Source of the DNA: JBBQXY01 sp051004815 | GTDB taxonomy: Bacteria > Chloroflexota > Ktedonobacteria > Ktedonobacterales > Ktedonobacteraceae | DNA: 11,693 nt | Reading direction: 5' to 3' | Assembly: GCA_051004815.1 (NCBI GenBank) | Contig: JBPCJY010000220.1 | Location: forward strand, 1 to 11,693 | Shown here: positions 6,026-11,693 of the stretch, in pieces | Numbering within the stretch: the first letter of the stretch is position 1 | Layout: every line of letters starts with the position of its first letter | Program-made: the position numbers and the translations under genes | Notes under the pieces: model-generated | Database searches by the model: none | What the model saw: the letters and a program-made list of their open reading frames with translations, nothing else | What the model was told of the DNA's origin: nothing

Positions 6026-7465
6026 ATGACTAGCCAAACAGCTCGTCGGCCTGAAAATAAACGACCAACGCGCTCCAATCGAGCGCGAAAATATACGAAG
6101 CAGACGGCCCGTTTCGAGGGAAAGCGTGATGGCAAGCCGCTAGCTCTGGGTTGGGGAGGTCATCTCTCACATAATCAGAAAATACAGTTGCAGAGACGCG
6201 CCACCTGGGCTTCCGCTATCGCCGTTGGATTGCTTATCGTGATCGTCATCGTCAGCTTTTGGATAAATATCAACGTGATCACCCCAGGGCTACCGATTAC
6301 CAGCGTCAATGGCCACCAAATCCCACAATCCCAGTATCGCAAGATGGTCGCATTTCAGGCAGAATTAGCACAAAACACCATCAATGGCCCCCAGGGGTTA
6401 ACCACGCAAAGAGATACCTTGCGCAAACAGGTCGCTACCCAGCAACAGAGCATCGATACTACGAACAAGAGTATCACCAGCTTAAACACACAAATCAAGG
6501 CTTTGCCTGCTGGTCCCAGTGCGCAGCGCACCAACCTGACAACTCAACTGAAAGCTGCTCAGGCGCAGTTGTCTCAGGAACAGGCACAATTTGCTACCGT
6601 TAATCAGCAATATACCACTCTGACGCAGAATACTCTGACGCAGGCACAAACCAACTACAACCAATCCCAGGTCGGCAACGACAGTGTGAATTGGCTACAG
6701 CAAGACGAACTTATCCGCGAATGGTTGGCAAATCAGAGCAATACAGTACAAGCAAAAATTAACCCATCGTCCAGTACATTGAGTCATGCTATGAACGGCT
6801 TTATCGCTAATATTCCCAAAACTACCAGCTACAACGGCTTCTTGAGCAAAGATGGTGTTAGTGATAGAGATATGCAGGACATGATGACCATCAAGCTGCG
6901 CCGCGACAATATGCAGTCATATCTAGCCTCACAGATTGTCTCACCAGCCTATCAGGTTCTGGCTCGCTCGATGACCATTGATACGCTGCCCCATGCTCAA
7001 AGTGTGCTCAAACAACTGAATAACGGCGGCGACTTTGGCAAACTCGCGAAAACGAACTCAGCCGACGCAAGCACCAATACCAAAGGTGGCTCACTGGGAT
7101 GGTTGGCCCGTGGGCAGTATGCACAAACCTATACAGCGGCAGTCGTAGAGAATTGGCTCTTTGATCCTTCGCGCAAGATAAATCAGATCAGCCCCATTCT
7201 CAACGAAAATGGCGCGTTCCACATTGTGCAAGTGCTCTCCGTTGACCCAGCACGCTCAATCGATGCCACGACGTTACAATCGTTGCAAAGTAGTGCTTTG
7301 GCGAACTGGGTGATCGAACAGCAGGCCCTGCCATCTGTGAAGATCGGCGCGGTGGACCAGAATATGCTCCTTGACACCAGGAATATGCCATCAGACTTAC
7401 CGTTAGCCGCACCAGCTGCAACCAGTACTCCTGCCACTGTACCAGCTGCCACTAGCACACCGTAA
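6026..7465 (+). CDS. Membrane-anchored parvulin-type peptidyl-prolyl isomerase (PrsA/SurA-like foldase)
   Basis: Probable extracytoplasmic folding catalyst of 479 residues. A basic N-terminal tail (1-57) precedes one transmembrane span (about 61-85, WASAIAVGLLIVIVIVSFW), so residues ~86 onward should be outside. There is no lipobox, unlike classical PrsA lipoproteins. ITSVNGHQIPQSQYRK (91-106) starts a SurA-N-like region. A Gln/Thr-rich coiled-coil insert follows (about 125-215), then a parvulin domain (about 308-405) containing HAQSVLKQLNNGGDFGKLA, GGSLGWLARG and GAFHIVQV. The end is Ala/Thr/Pro-rich with PAATSTP twice. ATG 6026 is the only reasonable start, though its best ribosome site AGGAGG (6003-6008) lies an unusually long 17 nt away. 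It sits where rplI is often found. Clients are unknown. Confidence 0.8.
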   Translation: MTSQTARRPENKRPTRSNRARKYTKQTARFEGKRDGKPLALGWGGHLSHNQKIQLQRRATWASAIAVGLLIVIVIVSFWININVITPGLPITSVNGHQIPQSQYRKMVAFQAELAQNTINGPQGLTTQRDTLRKQVATQQQSIDTTNKSITSLNTQIKALPAGPSAQRTNLTTQLKAAQAQLSQEQAQFATVNQQYTTLTQNTLTQAQTNYNQSQVGNDSVNWLQQDELIREWLANQSNTVQAKINPSSSTLSHAMNGFIANIPKTTSYNGFLSKDGVSDRDMQDMMTIKLRRDNMQSYLASQIVSPAYQVLARSMTIDTLPHAQSVLKQLNNGGDFGKLAKTNSADASTNTKGGSLGWLARGQYAQTYTAAVVENWLFDPSRKINQISPILNENGAFHIVQVLSVDPARSIDATTLQSLQSSALANWVIEQQALPSVKIGAVDQNMLLDTRNMPSDLPLAAPAATSTPATVPAATSTP

Positions 7466-7489
7466 CAACCATAGCAAGCAATAGCGTGA

Positions 7490-7521
7490 ATGTATGGACA
7501 CAATACAGAGTGTCCATACAT
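7490..7521. repeat. Perfect 12-bp inverted repeat upstream of hemW
   Basis: ATGTATGGACAC (7490-7501) and its exact reverse complement (7510-7521) flank an 8-nt spacer. The hairpin starts 24 nt past the foldase stop. It lacks a following T-run, so it could be a weak terminator, an mRNA processing hairpin or a dimeric operator site. A potential hemW ATG at 7494 lies inside the left arm, which argues for the later start at 7545. It is not a CIRCE element. Confidence 0.85.
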
Positions 7522-7544
7522 CTCATTTAGGACAAAAACTTTTC

Positions 7545-8762
7545 ATGACCATCATCGCACCCGCAAAATCTCAGGCCAATAGAGAACCCATTCAGCAGCT
7601 CCTTGAGACTGTCTCACTCTACCTGCATATCCCTTTCTGCCATACCCGCTGTCACTACTGCGATTTCAATACCTACGCCAGTATTCTACCGTTACGTGAG
7701 CCCTATGTACGCGCTCTTCTCAAGGAGATAGCACTGGCTGGGGAACTTGCACAGCTGCCGGATGGACAACCACGCCGTTCACGCACCATCTTTTTTGGCG
7801 GTGGCACACCCAGCCTTTTGAGCGTAGCGCAAATTACGCGTCTACTCGCAGCCTGTCGTCGTTATTTCGCCATTGATGCGGATGCCGAAATTACCCTCGA
7901 GGCCAACCCTGGCACGCTCTCACAAGAGCAATTGGTGGGCCTACGTGCCGCTGGCATCAATCGCCTCAGTATGGGCGCACAAAGTTTTGACGATGAACTT
8001 TTGAAAACCTTGGGGCGCATCCATACCACCGAAGAAATCACGCAAGCCGTGCAATATGCACGAGCCGCCGGCTTTACGTCTATTAACCTGGATTTCATGT
8101 TTGGATTGCCGGGGCAGACCATGCCCCACTGGCAAGAGACGCTGGACCGTGCTCTGGAGCTGCACCCAGAACACTTCTCCCTCTATTCGTTAATCATCGA
8201 AGAAGGCACGCCATTTCATACATGGGTACACGAAGGACGGATTACTCCTGGTGATGAAGACCTCTGCGCCGATATGTACGAATATGCCGATGAACGCTTA
8301 CTCGCTGCCGGGTACGAAAATTATGAAATCTCTAACTGGTCGCTACCAGGGCATCAATCGCGCCATAACCTGACCTATTGGCAGAACCTGCCCTATCTCG
8401 GCATGGGTGCCGGTGCCTATTCCAGTTTTGGCGGCAGACGATTTTCGGATGTGCGCGAGCCGCTCGCATACATTCGTCTCTTGAGAGAGGGCCAATGGCC
8501 CGAAGCCAAAGACGAAAGCGAAATAGTTGGACGAGAACAGGCCATGTCAGAAACAGCCTTCCTGGCGTTGCGCACCGCGCAGGGCCTGCATCTCCCCTCA
8601 TTTGAGCAACGCTTTGGGCAACCATTCTCTCAGTTTGTCGGGGATCGGCTGCATTTGGTAGACGAGGCGGGCCTGCTGGAATATGAAACTGAGTGGCTCC
8701 GCTTGAGCAAGCGCGGTCGTTTGCTCGGCAACGAAGTTTTTCTACGATTATTGCCTGATTAA
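7545..8762 (+). CDS. hemW: HemW, radical SAM heme chaperone (HemN-like family)
   Basis: Cytosolic radical-SAM protein of about 405 residues. The cluster motif is C32-x3-C36-x2-C39 (CHTRCHYCDF). The Phe after C39-D marks HemW, whereas coproporphyrinogen dehydrogenase HemN usually has a fourth Cys there. GGGTPS (85-90) fits the SAM-binding loop, followed by LEANPGT and GINRLSMGAQSF. HNLTYW (274-279) matches the HNxxYW block typical of HemW. The C-terminal HemN_C-like region is complete. HemW is regarded as a heme-trafficking chaperone and is often mis-annotated as oxygen-independent coproporphyrinogen oxidase. I chose ATG 7545 with AGGA (7529-7532) upstream; ATG 7494 would add 17 residues from the hairpin. 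recJ follows after 17 nt, probably co-transcribed. Confidence 0.92.
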   Translation: MTIIAPAKSQANREPIQQLLETVSLYLHIPFCHTRCHYCDFNTYASILPLREPYVRALLKEIALAGELAQLPDGQPRRSRTIFFGGGTPSLLSVAQITRLLAACRRYFAIDADAEITLEANPGTLSQEQLVGLRAAGINRLSMGAQSFDDELLKTLGRIHTTEEITQAVQYARAAGFTSINLDFMFGLPGQTMPHWQETLDRALELHPEHFSLYSLIIEEGTPFHTWVHEGRITPGDEDLCADMYEYADERLLAAGYENYEISNWSLPGHQSRHNLTYWQNLPYLGMGAGAYSSFGGRRFSDVREPLAYIRLLREGQWPEAKDESEIVGREQAMSETAFLALRTAQGLHLPSFEQRFGQPFSQFVGDRLHLVDEAGLLEYETEWLRLSKRGRLLGNEVFLRLLPD

Positions 8763-8779
8763 GGTAAAAGGATACGCCT

Positions 8780-10660
8780 GTGGAGTATGCAACATCATCA
8801 ACCGTTTCGTGGGATGTCTATCCAGAACTTTCCCATGAGCAATTTCAGGCTTGTTCCCGCCTGGGCATAGAGCCGATGCTGGCCCAATTACTCCACAACC
8901 GCGGCATCACCACCCCCGACACCATGCGTGCCTTCATTGATGCAGACTATGACAAAACGCCCGCTCCCCTTACGATGATCGGCATGGACAAGGCCCTCGC
9001 ACGCGTTCAACGAGCAATCGAGCAGCGCGAACATATCACCGTCTATGGCGACTACGATGCTGACGGGGTCACATCCTCGGCACTCCTGTTTCGCGCCCTC
9101 CGCACGCTCAAGCACCCTGACGCCATCCTTGACTTCCACATCCCCAGTCGCATTCATGATGGCTGCGGACTCAATCTCAGAGCCATTGACATGCTCAAAG
9201 AGCGGGGCACGTCGCTGATTATTACGACCGACTGTGCCAGTTCCGATGTTGAGCAGATCGCCTATGCCAACGAGCGGGGCATCGATGTCATCATCACTGA
9301 CCACCATCATCCGCCCGCTGAACTACCCGCCGCTTATGCAATGGTCAATCCCTGGCATCCTGCTAGTCGCTATGGCGAACGCTACCTCTGTGGTGTAGGT
9401 GTAGCCTTTAAACTGGTGCAAGCCCTCTATCGTGCCTCCCATCGCTCACAAGAGGATGAACTGGCTCTCCTTGACCTGGTAGCAATCGGCACTATCGCCG
9501 ATGTCGCCGCCTTGCAAGGCGAAAACCATACGCTGGTACGTCTTGGCTTGCAACAACTCAACACGACACAGAAACCTGGCTTACAGGCTTTGATACAGAA
9601 GGCCAATCTACAGCCAGGGAAAATCCGTGAGCGCGATATCTCTTACGGACTCTCTCCACGCATCAACGCCGCCGGACGTATGGGTGACGCCAGTATCGCC
9701 TTCCGACTCTTAACTACCGATAGTGCTGAAGAGGCCAAAGAGTATGTTGAAAAACTGGATCAACTCAACCAGCAGCGTCAACTACAGACCGAAGAACTCA
9801 TGAACAGTGTCCGTCAAGAAGCTGACCTGCGCCCCAACGATAAGGTGGTGCTGGTCAGTGGCGATGGTTGGCCCGAAGGGATCATTGGCCTGGTCGCGGG
9901 CAAGCTGTCCGAAGAGATCAATCGTCCAGTACTGGTGCTCAGCAGGGGAGATGCATTTAGCCGTGGCTCCGCTCGCAGCAACAAGGGACTCAATATCATT
10001 CACGCGCTGCGCAACCGCGCCGATCTCTTTGAACGCTATGGTGGTCACGCACAGGCAGCTGGTTTCACCATCGCGAATGGACGGATTGAAGAATTGCGCG
10101 ACTACCTGCTCCATTGGAATGGTGCGGAAGAGGAAACGGCCATACTGGCTGTGTCCGAAGACAGCGCAGCCGTAGAGGAGCTAGCCGATGGGCTGGAGAC
10201 GGTTACAACACAAGAAAGTGTGACCGTGCCAGAAAGTAGACACATGGCCGATCTACTGATCAGGAAACTCGAAAATATCAGCTACAAGACCTATGAAATG
10301 CTGCAACAGCTCGCTCCCTTCGGGGCCACCAACCCTGAACCCGTTTTTTTGATAGAGGGGATGCGTATCCAGAGTAGCTGGGTCGGCGGTTCCAATGGTC
10401 GCAACCTGCGGCTCAACCTGAAAGCGCGGAACTTTCACTTCAGCGCGACATTGATACGCGGTGGGGCGCGACAGCCATCCTTCCTCAAAGATCAGCTTGT
10501 CAACGTCATCTTCACCCTCGAACCCACTTGGAGCCCTATCGGCGAGGTGAGCAAGCAAAGCGTCTGGTTGAAGATTCTGCATGTGGAGGCGGTGAATAGG
10601 CCCACCGAACATCGCCCACTATCTGACAGTGTAAAAAATGGGAGGAAGCAGAATGAGTAG
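8780..10660 (+). CDS. recJ: Single-stranded-DNA-specific 5'-3' exonuclease RecJ
   Basis: Degrades single-stranded DNA 5' to 3' in RecF-pathway recombination and in mismatch and base-excision repair. The 626 residues show DHH motif I VYGDYDADGVTSS (88-100), a Cys-containing TTDCASSD (149-156), the DHH motif TDHHHPP (173-179), and AAGRMGDA (297-304). The DHHA1 motif GGHAQAAGF is at 421-429, and an OB-fold region follows APFGATNPEP. It is somewhat longer than common RecJ (~570) through an acidic insert near residues 448-490 (EDSAAVEEL). The start is GTG 8780, with AAAAGGAT (8766-8773) upstream. It sits 17 nt after hemW, and its last 8 nt overlap the methyltransferase start. SSB from the same window is a known RecJ partner. 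Confidence 0.95.
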   Translation: MEYATSSTVSWDVYPELSHEQFQACSRLGIEPMLAQLLHNRGITTPDTMRAFIDADYDKTPAPLTMIGMDKALARVQRAIEQREHITVYGDYDADGVTSSALLFRALRTLKHPDAILDFHIPSRIHDGCGLNLRAIDMLKERGTSLIITTDCASSDVEQIAYANERGIDVIITDHHHPPAELPAAYAMVNPWHPASRYGERYLCGVGVAFKLVQALYRASHRSQEDELALLDLVAIGTIADVAALQGENHTLVRLGLQQLNTTQKPGLQALIQKANLQPGKIRERDISYGLSPRINAAGRMGDASIAFRLLTTDSAEEAKEYVEKLDQLNQQRQLQTEELMNSVRQEADLRPNDKVVLVSGDGWPEGIIGLVAGKLSEEINRPVLVLSRGDAFSRGSARSNKGLNIIHALRNRADLFERYGGHAQAAGFTIANGRIEELRDYLLHWNGAEEETAILAVSEDSAAVEELADGLETVTTQESVTVPESRHMADLLIRKLENISYKTYEMLQQLAPFGATNPEPVFLIEGMRIQSSWVGGSNGRNLRLNLKARNFHFSATLIRGGARQPSFLKDQLVNVIFTLEPTWSPIGEVSKQSVWLKILHVEAVNRPTEHRPLSDSVKNGRKQNE

Positions 10661-11572
10661 TTCTCCAAATTATCTGCCATTACCTGACCCAACTACTTCT
10701 AGTATTGAGAAAAGACAGATTGATAACACAATCAGAAACAGTTCTCATGGAAGTGGGAGAGTAAAGCCTATCGCGCTCTCTCTATTTTCAGGTGCAGGTG
10801 GAATGGATTTAGGCATTTCCCAGGCAGGTTTTGATATTATTGCCAGTGTCGAAGTTGACCCCTATTGTTGCGAGACATTACGGGCCTGGGTAGATCATGA
10901 GCAACGAAGTACAAGAATCATTGAGGCTAATATACGTACAATAGACCCTATAACTTTGATGGAGGAATTGGGACTAAAGCCAGGGCAACTTGATTTACTT
11001 TTTGGAGGCCCGCCTTGCCAGGCATTCTCACAGATCGGGAAACGAGGCAGCCTTGACGATGAAAGAGGTGAGCTATTATTCCAGATGATGCGCTTCGCCG
11101 AGGTGTTCCGTCCACAAGCTATCATGATCGAGCAAGTCAAAGGACTCCTCAATGCCCCTGACCATACAGGCAAAGCAGGTGGCGTATTTGACTTGTTACT
11201 AACACAGGCCAGAAATTTGGGCTACAAACCCAAATGGCAAGTCATCAATGCAGCTAACTACGGCGTACCACAAGCCAGACAACGTATTTTTATTGTCAGT
11301 ACGCCACCATCGAACAATTTTATCTTTCCCTCACCTACTCATACAAAATCATCATATACAATGGAGCTTTTTCCAACAATTCCGTATACTACCGTTGGCG
11401 AAGCTTTGAATGGGTTGGAAAATCCCTCTATAGAGCATTGCGCATCATTAGACAATAATCATATCGACATTACACCAGCAGGGGATCGCCGACGGATTCA
11501 TGGCGTTCTAGAAGGCGCACATCTTGCCGCGCAACACCATTTGCCTGCCGAGCAACGATGCAATCTCAGTGA
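10653..11572 (+). pseudogene. DNA (cytosine-5-)-methyltransferase, N-terminal ~306 residues, interrupted by an IS200/IS605-type element
   Basis: Transfers methyl from SAM to cytosine C5 in DNA. ATG 10653 overlaps the recJ stop in ATGAGTAG, with GGGAGGAAG (10640-10648) upstream, suggesting translational coupling. After about 38 variable residues come motif I LSLFSGAGGMDLG (42-54), motif IV GGPPCQAFS (118-126) with catalytic Cys122, motif VI EQVKG (160-164; usually ENV), and motif VIII QARQRIFIV (207-215). Recognisable sequence reaches HLPAEQRCNLS (296-306). The frame then stays open by chance through reversed TnpB sequence to the window end, and motifs IX and X are not seen. As it stands, the protein lacks its C-terminal DNA- and cofactor-binding parts and should be inactive unless the element excises. 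Whether it belongs to a restriction-modification pair cannot be seen. The gene is AT-richer than recJ, suggesting acquisition. Confidence 0.87.
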
Positions 11573-11693
11573 TTACTCCCCATGCATAAATGCAGGGGCT
11601 TCTTGGGGCAAACCCACGCGGTGTAATCCCACCGCTGTGATGTTTATGGCAGCATTCAGATCACGATCAATCACCAGGAGGCAACAGGGGCAA
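11571..11693 (-). mobile_element. Right end of an IS200/IS605-type insertion (boundary approximate) with subterminal hairpin
   Basis: The element enters from the window end and stops at about 11570-11573, where methyltransferase homology resumes. A subterminal hairpin lies over the TnpB 3' end: CCCC 11578-11581 with GGGG 11595-11598, and TGCA 11583-11586 with TGCA 11591-11594, with one bulged A at 11582. Such imperfect hairpins near the right end are bound by the TnpA transposase in this family and overlap the guide RNA (omega/reRNA) scaffold. These elements make no target duplication and have no terminal inverted repeats, so the exact end needs an empty-site comparison. Confidence 0.7.
11573..11693 (-). 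CDS. TnpB (IS200/IS605-family OrfB) RNA-guided nuclease, C-terminal fragment cut by window end
   Basis: On the minus strand, 39 residues precede TAA (11575-11573). They read CPCCLLVIDRDLNAAINI followed by TAVGLHRVGLPQEAPAF and MHGE. This is the standard TnpB ending: the second Cys pair of the zinc ribbon (CPxC), the DRDxNAAxNI block that carries the third RuvC acidic residue, and the GLPxEAP tail. TnpB proteins are RNA-guided DNA endonucleases that help retain IS200/IS605-type transposons. The rest of the gene, and any TnpA, lie outside the window. It is opposite in orientation to the methyltransferase it appears to interrupt. Confidence 0.82.
   Translation of the reverse strand, partial: CPCCLLVIDRDLNAAINITAVGLHRVGLPQEAPAFMHGE

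Noticed and set aside
7490..7521. CIRCE/HrcA operator
   Set aside because: The repeat arms do not match TTAGCACTC/GAGTGCTAA.
7545..8762. Oxygen-independent coproporphyrinogen III dehydrogenase (HemN)
   Set aside because: The cluster motif has Phe where HemN has a fourth Cys, and the HNxxYW block points to HemW.
11573..11693. Genuine C-terminal part of the methyltransferase in the forward frame
   Set aside because: The forward translation has no methyltransferase motifs, whereas the reverse strand gives the zinc-ribbon and DRDxNAAxNI ending of TnpB.
1..11693. CRISPR arrays, tRNA or rRNA genes
   Set aside because: No regularly spaced direct repeats, cloverleaf-like sequences or rRNA stretches were seen.

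Overview
The window looks like the chromosome of a free-living bacterium. The housekeeping genes have strong Shine-Dalgarno sequences and sigma-70-type promoters. My best guess is Chloroflexota, perhaps a Ktedonobacteria-like lineage, from the S6/SSB/S18 cluster, the large GT-C-like membrane protein, the style of the TnpB C-terminus and the moderate base composition. This is an impression only; no rRNA or marker comparison was possible.

Layout, left to right. Positions 3-74 hold the last codons of a truncated unidentified gene. A nearly perfect 66-bp palindrome (84-149) follows, and a good promoter starts at its right edge. That promoter serves an AT-rich two-gene accessory module: an ABC/SMC-like AAA ATPase (240-1637) and, 6 nt later, a DUF4276/TOPRIM-like gene (1644-2317). 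This pairing resembles OLD/PARIS/AbiL-type anti-phage ATPase-nuclease systems. The second gene carries an apparent one-base frameshift inside its conserved N-terminal acidic motif. Convergent to it is a multi-membrane-span glycosyltransferase-like gene (2347-4137, minus).

The 409-bp gap 4138-4546 holds two divergent promoters and a long structured leader. The leader precedes the conserved block rpsF-ssb-rpsR (4547-5884). The usual rplI does not follow. Instead there is a membrane-anchored parvulin-type foldase (6026-7465), then hemW (7545-8762), recJ (8780-10660) and a C5-cytosine DNA methyltransferase whose start overlaps the recJ stop by 8 nt.

The methyltransferase homology stops near residue 306. 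There it abuts, in opposite orientation, the C-terminus of an IS200/IS605-type TnpB (11573-11693, minus), which runs off the window. The methyltransferase therefore appears interrupted by a mobile element, before its motifs IX and X.

Most noteworthy: a possible two-gene defence module next to a striking palindrome, with its nuclease-like gene frameshifted; and a DNA methyltransferase, translationally coupled to recJ, disrupted by a TnpB element whose guide RNA would be expected to read into the methyltransferase gene. I found no CRISPR array, tRNA or rRNA.
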